From an uncultured Vampirovibrio sp. (GTDB lineage Bacteria; Cyanobacteriota; Vampirovibrionia; Gastranaerophilales; Gastranaerophilaceae): a stretch of 64,000 bases of DNA. The notes under the pieces are model-generated. The model had not been told where the DNA came from. It did no database searches and saw only the letters and a program-made list of their open reading frames with translations. A program made the position numbers and the translations under genes. Shown piece after piece: positions 51,663 through 60,471 of the stretch. The stretch's first letter is position 1; each line of letters begins with the position of its first letter. The stretch covers positions 496,001 to 560,000 of the forward strand of contig CAJTPW010000001.1 of assembly GCA_910578465.1 (NCBI GenBank). The letters run 5' to 3'.

Positions 51663-52136
51663 TCAGGAATTTTGTCTGAAAAAATAGGCAAAAAGATTTA
51701 TAATTCCGCTTAAAATGCTCCTTGATTTTTTCAGTCTTTCCATAACTTTTGTTGATACATCCGTTTTTAGGTTGTATTTTGTTTTGTAAAAAGAATTGTT
51801 CAAAATCCTCTTCATTTTCATTGTTTGAACAAGATTGTTGTCGTATTCGGGTTTTTTTATAAGCTTTTGTTCAAAATCGGCAATTTCTTTCTCATTCATT
51901 TCCCCGTCAAGATATGAAGAAATTTCCTCCTGCATTCTTTCTTTCTCTTTTATTATTTTTCTTTTTTTCTCCGCTTCGCTAAACAGCCTTTTTACAACGG
52001 CATATTTTTCCATGCAGGGCGGGCAGTTTCGAAGATGTATCGAAACCATATTTTTGCACTTATCGTCAAGGTTGTCTTCGACATAATGGGTCAAAAGCTT
52101 TCCTATTATTGTACAGGTTAAATTTCCTTTTAACAT
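51663..52136 (-). CDS. Putative anti-sigma factor (zinc-finger type)
   Basis: A 157-residue protein with a ZAS-like motif near the N-terminus: 'IHLRNCPPCMEKY' gives H-x3-C-x2-C, with a further cysteine (C8) upstream. The rest is helical and basic, ending in 'GIINLFAYFFRQNS', which could touch the membrane but is too short for a sure transmembrane helix. It directly follows the ECF sigma gene, the usual layout for a sigma/anti-sigma pair. It should bind and silence that sigma factor until a signal arrives. Confidence 0.7.
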   Translation of the reverse strand: MLKGNLTCTIIGKLLTHYVEDNLDDKCKNMVSIHLRNCPPCMEKYAVVKRLFSEAEKKRKIIKEKERMQEEISSYLDGEMNEKEIADFEQKLIKKPEYDNNLVQTMKMKRILNNSFYKTKYNLKTDVSTKVMERLKKSRSILSGIINLFAYFFRQNS

Positions 52137-52189
52137 TTTAAAATCCTTATTTGTACCGTTTGTGCATATTTAAGGCTATATGCCGTGTT

Positions 52190-52774
52190 TTAGCATATAT
52201 ACGGCTTTATATATTCCTGCAATTTGCAGCGCGCCCTTGCAATGCGTGATTTGACGGTTCCTATGCTTGAATTTGTTGCTCTGGCGATTTCATCATAACT
52301 TAAGCCCTGAATTTCCCTCATTACAATAGCCATTTTGAAGGGTTCTTTTAATCTGTCGATTGATTTTTTGATTACAAGGTCAAGTTCATCATTAAGCACA
52401 CAGTTTTGCGGGCATGTGGAATTGTCGGGTATTTCAAATTCTTTTGTATTTTCCTCACACTCGTTTTCAGACACGATTTTTATCGGAATTTTGCGTTTTC
52501 TTCTGAGTGAATCGTAAAATTGCCGCACGGTTATTTGATTTAACCAGGCCTTAAAGGTTTTCGGGTTTTTAAGTTTTTTAATGTTTTTTGCAACCTTAAA
52601 GAGGATTTCTTGAGTTAAATCCGAAATGTCGTCACACCTTGCATTCAGATAATACAGTGTGGCGTATATATTTTTTTCTTCGCGCCGAACAAGCTCTTCA
52701 AGCGCCTCAAAATCATCATTTTGGGCTTTTTCTATAAGTTCTTCCGTTGTGTCGTTTTTGAATTTGAGTTTCAT
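52190..52774 (-). CDS. ECF-type RNA polymerase sigma factor
   Basis: A 194-residue sigma70-family protein with region 2 (about 20-90: 'DDISDLTQEILFKVAKNIKK') and region 4 (about 135-190: 'MREIQGLSYDEIARATNSSI', 'GTVKSRIARARCKLQEY'). Regions 1 and 3 are absent, as in ECF factors. The putative anti-sigma gene follows after 53 bp. No target promoter could be deduced from the window. Confidence 0.92.
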   Translation of the reverse strand: MKLKFKNDTTEELIEKAQNDDFEALEELVRREEKNIYATLYYLNARCDDISDLTQEILFKVAKNIKKLKNPKTFKAWLNQITVRQFYDSLRRKRKIPIKIVSENECEENTKEFEIPDNSTCPQNCVLNDELDLVIKKSIDRLKEPFKMAIVMREIQGLSYDEIARATNSSIGTVKSRIARARCKLQEYIKPYIC

Positions 52775-52841
52775 AGTTTATAAATAAACAATTTGCTCTT
52801 AATTATCCACGTTCTTTGTTATATAATCACTTTGGCAGTAT

Positions 52842-53870
52842 ATGGGATATAAAAACTTGAAGAGAATTGTTGATGCCAATATTAACAGAGCAAGTGAGGC
52901 GCTTCGTGCATTGGAGGAAATCGCAAGATTTTATCTAAATAACGAGATTTTAAGTACAAAGTTGAAAAATATGCGGCACTTTGTGTGCAGTTTTTTTGAC
53001 GGTGAATATTCCGCCCTGCTTTCTTCGCGTGATACGGAAAATGATGTCGGTACCGATATTTTGAATCCTACAAAAGAAAATAGGGAAATAACCGTTGAAA
53101 ATGTTTTTAAATCCAATATAAAAAGGCTGCAGCAGGCTTTAAGAATGCTAGCAGAATACGGAAATCTTCCTGATGAGCCGAGGTATGCAAGCTATACAAT
53201 CGAAAAAGAAATGTATGAGGAATTAAAGATGAATATTAAAAAATATCTGCTTGAAAACAGGAAGCTTTATCTTGTGACAAATTCGGACAGTTTTAATTCC
53301 GATGATGAATTTCTGGACAGAGTGGCCCTTGCTCTAAAATGCGGTGTTGATATTATTCAGCTGCGCGAGAAAAATCGTCCCGCAAAAGATATTGTGGAAT
53401 TGGGGAAAAGAATAAGAGAGCTTTCCTCGGCTTTTGGTGCGCTTTTTATTGTGAATGACAGAATTGATATTGCAAAAATTGTTAAGGCTGACGGAGTGCA
53501 TTTAGGGCAGGATGATGTTTCATATAAGGCCGCAAGAGAAGTTTTAGGAGAAGAAGCAATCATAGGGATTTCAACCCATTGCCCTGATGATGCAATGCGC
53601 GCTATGCAAGATGGAGCGGACTATATCGGTGTCGGGCCTGTTTTTAAAACACCTACAAAGCCCGGAAGAATTCCTGTCGGTCTTGAATATGTAAAATGGG
53701 CGAGCGAAAATGTCGATATACCCTTTTTTGCAATAGGTTCAATTGAACCGGATAATACGGATGAAGTAATAAAAGCGGGAGCTTCAAGGATTGCCGTTGT
53801 TCGAGCTATTATGAACAGTGAAAATCCTCAAGAAAATATTGAAAAATTTCTTGCAAAGCTTGGCAGGTAA
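52842..53870 (+). CDS. thiE: Thiamine-phosphate synthase with N-terminal extension
   Basis: A 342-residue protein. Residues 145-342 are the ThiE TIM barrel that joins the pyrimidine and thiazole halves of thiamine ('LYLVTNSD', 'IIQLREKN', 'IVNDRIDIA', 'GVHLGQDD', 'IGVGPVFKTPTKPG'). Residues 1-135 are the helical extension ('RIVDANINRASEALRALEEIARF' in parts) typical of cyanobacterial and a few other ThiE proteins. The family link supports the proposed lineage. A TATAAT lies 14 bases before the ATG and no ribosome-binding site is seen. No TPP riboswitch fits in the short leader. Confidence 0.95.
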   Translation: MGYKNLKRIVDANINRASEALRALEEIARFYLNNEILSTKLKNMRHFVCSFFDGEYSALLSSRDTENDVGTDILNPTKENREITVENVFKSNIKRLQQALRMLAEYGNLPDEPRYASYTIEKEMYEELKMNIKKYLLENRKLYLVTNSDSFNSDDEFLDRVALALKCGVDIIQLREKNRPAKDIVELGKRIRELSSAFGALFIVNDRIDIAKIVKADGVHLGQDDVSYKAAREVLGEEAIIGISTHCPDDAMRAMQDGADYIGVGPVFKTPTKPGRIPVGLEYVKWASENVDIPFFAIGSIEPDNTDEVIKAGASRIAVVRAIMNSENPQENIEKFLAKLGR

Positions 53871-53892
53871 TGTTTTATCAACATAAATGGCA

Positions 53893-55245
53893 TCAAACAG
53901 CCTGTTTTGTATATTCTTTTGTAATCTTTTTTAATTTCCTTAGAAGAATTGTGTTTGAAATAACACAGGCAATAAAAATTCCACAGGCAAGCCCTATCCA
54001 GAAACCTTTTAAAACTATATTATATCCAAATGCAAGAATACACCCGACAGGAATGCTTACAAACGGATAAGCAAATGCCATTGTCCACATTATGGGTTTT
54101 GTTTCCTTTAAGCCTTTGAGTGAGCCGACGCAAGCGCATTGCATACCATCAAACAGTAAAAAGCACAGAACGACGGCAAAAACAGGAAGGCAGGTCTGCA
54201 CGACATTCGGGTCTTTTGTAAAAATCCAAAGAAGCTGGTTTGGGAAAACTCCGTAAAGCACCATATTCGTGAGCATATAGCCTATAATTAAAATATAGCT
54301 TGTGATTGTATATTTTTTAATGTTTGAAATGTTTTTTTCGCCGTTTGCAAAACCCACCTTAATTGCCGCTGCATTTGAAATTGACAATGGAACCATATAT
54401 GTAACCCCTGTCATTGTAACGATTACGTTGTGGCAGGCTGCATAGACGGAAGAAAACTTCCCGACAAGTACCGCCGTTATATTAAAGCCCAAAAACTCAA
54501 AAAACATTGCAAGAGAAATCGGCCAGCCTGTTTTGATTAAATCTTTAATGTAGCTTTTGTATTTTTGTGCTTTTCCTCTAAAAAACGGTACACAGTATAT
54601 AAGAAGGGCAATTGCCATAAGCCAGCGCACTATAAGGCTTGCAACCGCAAGGCCCTTAACACCCATCTCGGGAAATCCTAAGTACCCGAAAACAAAAACT
54701 ATATTTAAAAATACGTTTAGAAAAATTGCCGCAACAACGATTAAATTCGGGAAAACAACGATTTCATAGGCTTGTAAAAATTCTTTAAATGCTACGAATA
54801 ATAGCCCTGCAAAAGTTCCCCAGCTTGAAATTTCAAGGTATTCAACAACATAAAACGCTAAATTTTCAGCAAGCCCCATATGGGGAACGGTTAAAATTAT
54901 AAGCCGCACCAAAATGAAGAATAAAAGCCCGATAAGAAGAGAATAAACCGTGGTTACCCTAAACAGGTTTTTAGACGGAATTCTCATTCCCCTGAGGTTT
55001 GAAATAACAGGAGAAATGCTTGCCATAAAGCCTATTCCCGCTATTAAAAATGTCATAAAAATGGCAGACGCTATGCTGATAGCAGCAAGAGTTGTCGTGC
55101 TGTGGCGTCCTGCAACAATTACATCGCCAACGCCTATCAGCATATTTCCGACATTTCCTAAAATAATTGGCAAAGAAAGCTCCAGAAGCTGCTTTGCGTA
55201 GTTTTTATATTCTGTTATTTTGTTTGAAATTACATTTATACTCAT
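53893..55245 (-). CDS. MATE-family multidrug/cation antiporter
   Basis: A 450-residue inner-membrane protein with about twelve helices and the MATE pattern: 'ELSLPIILGNVGNMLIGVGD' start, 'WGTFAGLLFVAFKEFLQA', and the repeat in the second half, 'WPISLAMFFEFLGFNITAVL'. MATE pumps export drugs or metabolites against Na+ or H+. It starts 1 bp after the stop of the glcD-like gene, so both are on one transcript; a link between the two is possible, but the substrate is unknown. Confidence 0.9.
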   Translation of the reverse strand: MSINVISNKITEYKNYAKQLLELSLPIILGNVGNMLIGVGDVIVAGRHSTTTLAAISIASAIFMTFLIAGIGFMASISPVISNLRGMRIPSKNLFRVTTVYSLLIGLLFFILVRLIILTVPHMGLAENLAFYVVEYLEISSWGTFAGLLFVAFKEFLQAYEIVVFPNLIVVAAIFLNVFLNIVFVFGYLGFPEMGVKGLAVASLIVRWLMAIALLIYCVPFFRGKAQKYKSYIKDLIKTGWPISLAMFFEFLGFNITAVLVGKFSSVYAACHNVIVTMTGVTYMVPLSISNAAAIKVGFANGEKNISNIKKYTITSYILIIGYMLTNMVLYGVFPNQLLWIFTKDPNVVQTCLPVFAVVLCFLLFDGMQCACVGSLKGLKETKPIMWTMAFAYPFVSIPVGCILAFGYNIVLKGFWIGLACGIFIACVISNTILLRKLKKITKEYTKQAV

Positions 55246-55246
55246 T

Positions 55247-56617
55247 TTAAAACATCTTGTTCGGATTCATAATATTTTCAGGGTCGAAAAGTTTTTTAAT
55301 TTTTTCCATATATTTTATTGCGCAGGGCTGCAGAGCAAACTCAAGATACGGTTTTTTCTCGCTTCCTATCCCGTGCTCACCTGAAAGGCTTCCTCCAAGG
55401 CTGACTGCAAGCCTGAAAAGCTCCTCTTTTGTTTTTTCAAAGCGGTTCAATTCATCTTTGTCAGATAAATCCAGTGCAAAATTCGGGTGAATGTTGCCAT
55501 CTCCCGCATGGCCCATAATGCAGACTGTCATATTGTATTTTTTGCAGATTTCCTGAATTCCTTCAATCAAAGGAACGATTTTGCTTCTGTTTACAACAAC
55601 ATCTTCCGTTGCAACGTTCGGTTTCAGCTTTGTAACGGCAGCATACGCAGAGCGTCTTGCTTTCCAGATTTTTTCATTTTCTTCTTCGTCTCTGCTTTGA
55701 ATAATCTTTGAAGCCCCTGATTTTTGAAGTACGTCATACAATTTCTCGTTGTCTTCCTTGATTTTTGCGCTGCTCCCGTCAATTTCAATCAAAAGAGCAG
55801 CTTCTTTATCGGTTAAAAGCCCTGTCGGGTTATATTTTTCAATGGTTTCCAAAGTGTTTTTATCCAATAAATCAAGCGTAGACGGGACAATGAGCGCATT
55901 TATAACATTGTTTACCCCCTGCGCCGCTTCTTTTAGCGTATCAAAATAGCACAAAGTCACAAGTCTTTTTTCAGGTTTTGGAATGAGTTTAAATGTAATT
56001 TCCGTTATAACCCCGAGTGTTCCTTCGGAGCCTGTAAAAAGCTGGGTCAGATTGTATCCCGTAACATTTTTTGCAACGTTTGATCCTGTTTCTAAAATTT
56101 CTCCCGTAGGCAAAACAACTTTTAAATTTATGACATAGTCTTTTGTTGTGCCGTATTTAAAGGTCCTCGGGCCTCCGGAAGACAATGCAACGGCGCCTCC
56201 TGCGGTGGATACGGCAAGGTTTGAAGGATCGGGCGGGAAAAAGAGCCCTGAATTTTCACATTCTTTTTGGATTTGTTTAACTGTAACGTAGGGTTGGACC
56301 TTAATTGTTAAATCTTCTTTGTTGAGTTTGATTATTTTGTCCATAAAAGAAAGGTGCAAAACTATGCTTTTTTCATTTGGTTTGCAGCCTGATGTATGGC
56401 AGGTGGCGGCACCTCTCGGGACAATATTCAGTCCGTTTTCACGTGCAAAATTTACAAGTTTTTGAACTTCACCTGTGTTTTTTGGAAAACAAACACAAAG
56501 AGGGGGTGTAATTTTATCCTTTAATGGTGCCGTATCAAAGGCATATGGGTAAATGTCCTCTTTTTTATCCAAAACTTTTATGTTCAGTTTTTTAATATCA
56601 TTCAAAACTTTTCGCAT
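55247..56617 (-). CDS. glcD: GlcD-like FAD-binding oxidoreductase (glycolate/lactate dehydrogenase family)
   Basis: A 456-residue flavoprotein of the FAD_binding_4 / vanillyl-alcohol oxidase fold. It has 'IVPRGAATCHTSGCKPN' and the PP-loop 'DPSNLAVSTAGGAVALSSGG' for FAD, and a C-terminal domain with 'MGHAGDGNIHPNF' and 'GSLSGEHGIGSEKKPYL', typical of GlcD and D-lactate dehydrogenases. It oxidises 2-hydroxy acids. Partner subunits GlcE and GlcF are not nearby, so the true substrate is open. Confidence 0.9.
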   Translation of the reverse strand: MRKVLNDIKKLNIKVLDKKEDIYPYAFDTAPLKDKITPPLCVCFPKNTGEVQKLVNFARENGLNIVPRGAATCHTSGCKPNEKSIVLHLSFMDKIIKLNKEDLTIKVQPYVTVKQIQKECENSGLFFPPDPSNLAVSTAGGAVALSSGGPRTFKYGTTKDYVINLKVVLPTGEILETGSNVAKNVTGYNLTQLFTGSEGTLGVITEITFKLIPKPEKRLVTLCYFDTLKEAAQGVNNVINALIVPSTLDLLDKNTLETIEKYNPTGLLTDKEAALLIEIDGSSAKIKEDNEKLYDVLQKSGASKIIQSRDEEENEKIWKARRSAYAAVTKLKPNVATEDVVVNRSKIVPLIEGIQEICKKYNMTVCIMGHAGDGNIHPNFALDLSDKDELNRFEKTKEELFRLAVSLGGSLSGEHGIGSEKKPYLEFALQPCAIKYMEKIKKLFDPENIMNPNKMF

Positions 56618-56676
56618 AAAAGATATTATACTTTAAACAAAGCGTGTCGGGATGAAAACAAACTTAAAAAAATAAA

Positions 56677-56715
56677 ATGCCCAAAATAAAGCCTGCGGCT
56701 CTAAATTTTGGGCAT
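56677..56715 (-). terminator. Terminator after the 161-residue coiled-coil gene
   Basis: ATGCCCAAAAT and ATTTTGGGCAT form a perfect 11-bp stem. On the minus strand it is followed by a T-rich run. An inner GCC/GGC hairpin is possible. Confidence 0.8.
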
Positions 56716-56768
56716 AATTCATAAACCTTATTTCCCTATCCTTTTATTAATTAAAAGTTAATTAATTT

Positions 56769-57254
56769 TTATACAAGCTTAATTGCGCCGTTTTTAATAT
56801 CCTGATTCATCGCTTCGGACATTTGTTCTTCTTCGGCCCTTGCTGCGGAAAGCTGTGTTTGAAGCTGTTCCTGTTCAAGTTCAAGCTGTTGTTGTTTTGT
56901 ATTTATTTCCTGGAGCATGCTGTCTTGTTGTGCTTGGAAGACAGATTCCATATTCATTTTTTCAAAGCTGTAGTTTAAGTTAATTTCATCTAATGCTGAT
57001 TGAAGGTTTAATTGTCCCTGATAATCTGAAGAGTCGCCTGAGAAATTACTTCTTGCCTGTTTCAGGTAATTAAGTCTGTCAACGTTTAGTTGAGAAGTAC
57101 TCTGGTTTTGCATCATTCCAAGGTATCTTTGAGCATATGAAGATTGGTTTGCTAAAGTTTGTTGCTCCTGACTGATTTGAACGAGACGATATTCAAGGTT
57201 TGATATCCTCTGTTTCAACGTCATTTTTCTGAGCGATAATGTTACCCAGCCCAT
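56769..57254 (-). CDS. Coiled-coil protein, paralog of the 2448-3152 product
   Basis: A 161-residue Gln-rich helical protein with no signal peptide and no known domain. Its start, MG followed by R.SNLE....QISQE...L, aligns with the first 40 residues of the protein at 2448-3152, and both end in a coiled coil (here about 105-150, 'QQQLELEQEQLQTQLSAA'). The beta-rich middle of the longer paralog is absent. GGAG precedes the ATG. The paired-palindrome element lies 118 bp upstream, in the opposite orientation to this gene. Confidence 0.7.
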   Translation of the reverse strand: MGWVTLSLRKMTLKQRISNLEYRLVQISQEQQTLANQSSYAQRYLGMMQNQSTSQLNVDRLNYLKQARSNFSGDSSDYQGQLNLQSALDEINLNYSFEKMNMESVFQAQQDSMLQEINTKQQQLELEQEQLQTQLSAARAEEEQMSEAMNQDIKNGAIKLV

Positions 57255-57371
57255 AAGTGTACTCTCCTAAAGTTGTTTTTGTAATCTCTCGTGTGGTTTT
57301 TTAATCTCTACACTTTAATAAAAAAAATCGGGTTTAAAAAATTGCCTTTTTTGTTTTTGAATATTAAGTTT

Positions 57372-57432
57372 TGTAACAGTATATACGATTTCTGCAATTT
57401 GTATATACTAAATGTTTTTATATAAATGTAAG
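57372..57432 (+). promoter_or_regulatory. 61-bp paired-palindrome element, copy 2
   Basis: Same layout as 2353-2413: TGTAAC, GTATATAC (57379-57386), 14 variable bases, GTATATAC (57401-57408), then AATGTTTTTAT and ATGTAAG. Rightward of it, only a short transcript ending in the hairpin at 57519-57548 can be read. Leftward is the coiled-coil gene. The rest of the 368-bp gap (57255-57622) is AT-rich and shows no gene apart from possible 8- or 34-residue peptides. Confidence 0.6.
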
Positions 57433-57518
57433 TGAAATTCAAGCACAGAGTGCGTTTTGAATAAAAAATTATTAGCTTAACGGCTACTTGGACTTTATGG
57501 AGAAAGTTTATGATTTTA

Positions 57519-57548
57519 ATCCGCCAAAATATTTAAAGGCGGATTTTT
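57519..57548 (+). terminator. Terminator of an orphan short transcript
   Basis: ATCCGCC (57519-57525) and GGCGGAT (57538-57544) pair, followed by TTTTTAT. No gene of normal size lies between the upstream element at 57372 and this hairpin, so it suggests a small RNA or peptide of about 110 bases. Confidence 0.7.
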
Positions 57549-57585
57549 ATTTTTGCGCCTTTAAAAAAATCATTGGTTTAGTGCA

Positions 57586-57614
57586 TTTCAACAAGTTTTA
57601 ATATGTAATATAAT
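57586..57614 (+). promoter_or_regulatory. Promoter of the P-loop kinase gene (near-leaderless)
   Basis: TTTCAA, a 17-bp spacer and TATAAT (57609-57614). The ATG follows 8 bases later at 57623, with no ribosome-binding site. Confidence 0.5.
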
Positions 57615-57622
57615 TAGGCATT

Positions 57623-58147
57623 ATGAAAAAATTAATCGTAATTTCAGGGAAACAATATTCGGGAAAAGACACTGTAGCAAAGCTTTTACTTGCCGAATTA
57701 AAAAGTTTTAAAAGAATAGGGATAGGCGATGCCATAAAAATAATGTATGGCAAACAAAACGGGCTTATTTATGAGCAGATTGAGGCTGATAAGGGGACGC
57801 ACCGCACGGGCCTTATTGAGCTTGGAGACTGGGGCAGGCGCCAGGACCCTGATTTTTGGCTGAATGAAATTTTAAAAATGGATGAAGATATTATTGTCCC
57901 CGATTTAAGGCTTGAGCATGAGCTTGATGTTTTTAAAGAGAATAATGCTTATATGATAAGGGTTGAAGCAAGTTTAGAGGCGCGCAAAACCCGCGGGGTT
58001 ATTACAAACGAGAATGATTTAACCGAAATCGCGCTTGACGGGTACACAGGCTGGAACTACAAAATAGACAACAGCTTTGACTATCCCGCCCTCCAGCAAA
58101 ACGTAAAACCTTTGGTTGAAAGCATTGAAGAATATTTTAGGATATAA
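57623..58147 (+). CDS. P-loop nucleotide/metabolite kinase, substrate unknown
   Basis: A 174-residue soluble kinase of the adenylate-kinase-like fold. The Walker A loop is 'ISGKQYSGKDTVAKLLL' at the start, 'RIGIGDAIKIMYGK' is the substrate side, and 'IIVPDLRLEHELDVF' is a Walker B-like strand. 'VEASLEARKTRG' looks like the lid. The GKQYSGKDT pattern recalls phosphomevalonate kinase of the animal type and phage dNMP kinases, and either is possible. Probably leaderless. The next gene is a convergent uridine-kinase-like protein. Confidence 0.75.
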   Translation: MKKLIVISGKQYSGKDTVAKLLLAELKSFKRIGIGDAIKIMYGKQNGLIYEQIEADKGTHRTGLIELGDWGRRQDPDFWLNEILKMDEDIIVPDLRLEHELDVFKENNAYMIRVEASLEARKTRGVITNENDLTEIALDGYTGWNYKIDNSFDYPALQQNVKPLVESIEEYFRI

Positions 58148-58167
58148 TCTGCAGGCAGGATATAAAT

Positions 58168-59031
58168 CTATACCTCTTCTTCAAAACTATTCGTTGCGAG
58201 GTTTATGTATTCTAAAAGTTCAGAGAAATAAGTTAAATCGCATTCGCCACTTGCAATAATGTCGCACTCGCTTCTTGCAGGCTGAATATATCTTTCACCA
58301 GCTTTTATCACATATTCCCAGTGTCTTTGTGCGTTTTCTTTGTCCTGATTTCTGTCTTTTGCGCGGCTTATAAAGCGTTTTTTTCTTATTTTATTATCAA
58401 TTTCAACATAAATTTTAATGTCAAAAATGTCTTTAACAGGCTCAAGCATTGTTGCCATACCTTCAACCACAATTATTTTGTTGCTTTTAACGGGAAGCCC
58501 TGACGGAACACTCACCCCTGTGCCGTTTACAAGGTATTTGGGCGCTAAAATATCACATCCGTTTTTCAATTCTTCAAGGTTTTTTGCCATTAAATCAAGC
58601 TGGAAATTTTCGGGCGCGTCAACGTCATAGCCTGAATCTCTGAGTTTGTCGAAATCTCCGTATTTCTTAATAAGGGTAGAGATGTCGTTAAAATAATTAT
58701 CGGCACTTAAAATTGTCACGGGCAGATTGAGTCTGTGGGTTGTTTTTATAATTTCCTGACAGATTGTGGATTTTCCCGATGCGGATTCGCCCGTAATCCC
58801 TACTAAGATTTTGTCTTTGGGGTTCATTATAAGCCTGTTTAAAAACCTTTCGATAAAATCTTCTTTGATATGTAAAAAAAGGTTCTGTCCCGATTTTTTA
58901 TCCCAGTTTATTATCTGCTTAAACTTTGTTTTTAAATAAAACGCGAGAAATTCTCTTCCCATGCGGGTTTCAAAGTTTGGCTTTTGTATTTTATCACTAT
59001 TTGTTTCTATATTTTCAAGCAAACTGTTCAT
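58168..59031 (-). CDS. Uridine kinase / phosphoribulokinase-family protein
   Basis: A 287-residue P-loop kinase with Walker A 'GITGESASGKSTICQEI' (about 79-95), 'ILSADNYFND' (the D-x-Y/F motif of uridine kinases) and 'IIVVEGMATML' plus 'RFISRAKDRNQ' further on. The first 75 residues and the last 25 lie outside the kinase core. The exact substrate is not certain; uridine is the first guess. It follows rnpA on the minus strand after 18 bp, so rpmH-rnpA-kinase may be one operon. Confidence 0.82.
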   Translation of the reverse strand: MNSLLENIETNSDKIQKPNFETRMGREFLAFYLKTKFKQIINWDKKSGQNLFLHIKEDFIERFLNRLIMNPKDKILVGITGESASGKSTICQEIIKTTHRLNLPVTILSADNYFNDISTLIKKYGDFDKLRDSGYDVDAPENFQLDLMAKNLEELKNGCDILAPKYLVNGTGVSVPSGLPVKSNKIIVVEGMATMLEPVKDIFDIKIYVEIDNKIRKKRFISRAKDRNQDKENAQRHWEYVIKAGERYIQPARSECDIIASGECDLTYFSELLEYINLATNSFEEEV

Positions 59032-59049
59032 GATAGATTTATAATACTC

Positions 59050-59418
59050 CTAAATAAATTTGTTTGCTAATTTATTTATAAGTTTTGTAACACTTAATTT
59101 TGCTTTATCGAAATCCATCTCGAGTGCGCCATCTTTAGCAACATATATCAGGCTTTGAAACGAATTGCTTTTATTAATTTCTCCCTGCTTTTGAGCGAGC
59201 CTGTATGCTTCCCTTGCAAGCCTTTTAATTCTGTTTCTTTTAACCGCACGCTTGTGGATTTTTTTGCTTACCACAAAACCTGTCTTTGTGGGGCTTTCGG
59301 TGTTTTCTTTATTTCTGCCGCCATATAATACAAAAAACTCATCAGAGACAATTCTCCTTTGAAGGTATGTTGCCTTGAATGATGAGTTCTTTTTTAATCT
59401 GAATTCTTTTTTAAGCAC
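59050..59418 (-). CDS. rnpA: Ribonuclease P protein component
   Basis: A 122-residue basic protein that helps RNase P RNA bind and cut pre-tRNA 5' leaders. The family motif '[14 protein letters not shown]' (about 58-71) and '[14 protein letters not shown]' are present. The start is GTG, and its first 8 bases overlap the end of rpmH (CGTGCTTAA is read in both frames), so translation is coupled. The long C-terminal helix is normal. Confidence 0.95.
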   Translation of the reverse strand: MLKKEFRLKKNSSFKATYLQRRIVSDEFFVLYGGRNKENTESPTKTGFVVSKKIHKRAVKRNRIKRLAREAYRLAQKQGEINKSNSFQSLIYVAKDGALEMDFDKAKLSVTKLINKLANKFI

Positions 59419-59563
59419 GTTTTTTAGCTGTGATTGCTATAGTGTGACGACCTTTAGCGCGTCTTCTGTTGAGGGTTTTTTGTCCCTGAGCTGTTGCCAT
59501 TCTTGCTCTAAAACCGCTTACTCTCTGTCTTTTTCTCTTTGTGCCTTCAAGTGTGCGACGCAT
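59411..59563 (-). CDS. rpmH: Ribosomal protein bL34
   Basis: A 50-residue, very basic protein, '[20 protein letters not shown]' through '[20 protein letters not shown]', matching bL34 of the large subunit ('GFRARM.T..G...L..RRAKGR'). The N-terminal [12 protein letters not shown] form is the common cyanobacterial-type start. AAGGAG lies 7 bases before the ATG. The rpmH-rnpA order is nearly universal; dnaA and an origin are not visible here, and a kinase replaces the usual yidD/yidC downstream. Confidence 0.96.
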   Translation of the reverse strand: MRRTLEGTKRKRQRVSGFRARMATAQGQKTLNRRRAKGRHTIAITAKKRA

Positions 59564-59602
59564 TATTTTCTCCTTGACATTTTTCTATTATCAGTATGAA
59601 AT

Positions 59603-59631
59603 ATAATAGTTTAGACATATTCCACTGTCAA
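59603..59631 (-). promoter_or_regulatory. rpmH-rnpA promoter
   Basis: On the minus strand, TTGACA (59631-59626), a 17-bp spacer and TATTAT (59608-59603). It is the best consensus match in the window, as expected for a ribosomal-protein gene. It overlaps the leader of divergent proC. Confidence 0.8.
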
Positions 59632-59658
59632 GTTTAATAGAGGAGAATGTATAAGTTT

Positions 59659-60471
59659 ATGAACAAGATGTGTGAACAAAAAATCGGGTTTATCGGCCTT
59701 GGAAGAATGGCAAGCGCCATTATTAAAGGAATTATATCATCAGGTTTTATGCCAAAAGAAAATATTTTAGGGTTTGATGTTAATCAGGATGCCTTAAAGT
59801 ACGGTGCAAAAAATTTGGATATTACGCCCGTATCAAGCCTTGAAGAGTTGATGTCAAAGGCTTCAATAGTTTTAATTGCAACAAAACCTTTTGTAATTAA
59901 AAATGTATTGGATGAAATAAAAGACAAGGTTAGAAATCATCTTGTAATCTCAATTCTTGCAGGGGTTTCCTTGAAAGTTTATGAAAATAATCTCCCGAAT
60001 ACAAGAGTGGTAAGAGTTATGCCAAATACCCCCGCATTAATTTCCGAGGGCATGAGTGCTGTTTGCAAAGGGAATTTTGCGCATGATTATGATGCGGAAT
60101 TTGTTTATAATATGTTTTCAAAGCTTGGTAAAGCAATTTATATTAACGAAAAAGATATTGATATTGTGACGGCAATTTCAGGTTCAGGTCCTGCTTTTTA
60201 TTATTACATCATTGAAAAAATCGCAGACGCGGGCAAAAAGCTCGGGCTTGATTATGAAACAGCCTTGACACTTTCAGCACAAACCGCTTTAGGCTCTGCA
60301 AAAATGATGTTTGAAACACCCGATACCCCGGAAGAGCTTATAAGAGCGGTTACAACACCGGGGGGCTGCACGGAAGTGGGGAACAATGTTTTAGCAAACT
60401 CAAACATTGATGAGACACTGTTTAAAACAATTAAAAGAACGATGGAAAAGGCTAAAAAGCTTGGCGGTTAG
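59659..60471 (+). CDS. proC: Pyrroline-5-carboxylate reductase
   Basis: A 270-residue NAD(P)H enzyme for the last step of proline synthesis. The Rossmann loop 'IGFIGLGRMASAIIKG', 'VRVMPNTPALISEGM' and the C-terminal signature 'VTTPGGCTEVG...L' (about 230-245) are all intact. The start is uncertain: GAGGAG (59640-59645) is 1 base from the ATG at 59647, 13 from the one at 59659 and 22 from the one at 59668. The middle option is chosen. Divergent from rpmH. Confidence 0.96.
   Translation: MNKMCEQKIGFIGLGRMASAIIKGIISSGFMPKENILGFDVNQDALKYGAKNLDITPVSSLEELMSKASIVLIATKPFVIKNVLDEIKDKVRNHLVISILAGVSLKVYENNLPNTRVVRVMPNTPALISEGMSAVCKGNFAHDYDAEFVYNMFSKLGKAIYINEKDIDIVTAISGSGPAFYYYIIEKIADAGKKLGLDYETALTLSAQTALGSAKMMFETPDTPEELIRAVTTPGGCTEVGNNVLANSNIDETLFKTIKRTMEKAKKLGG

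Noticed and set aside
53870..54070. Short plus-strand frame overlapping the thiE stop
   Set aside because: It is antisense to the conserved MATE coding sequence, and its residues mirror that gene.
59574..59607. proC promoter from TTGACA (59574) and TATAAT (59602)
   Set aside because: The spacer is 22 bp, too long for sigma70; the TTGACA is also part of the rpmH leader on the other strand.
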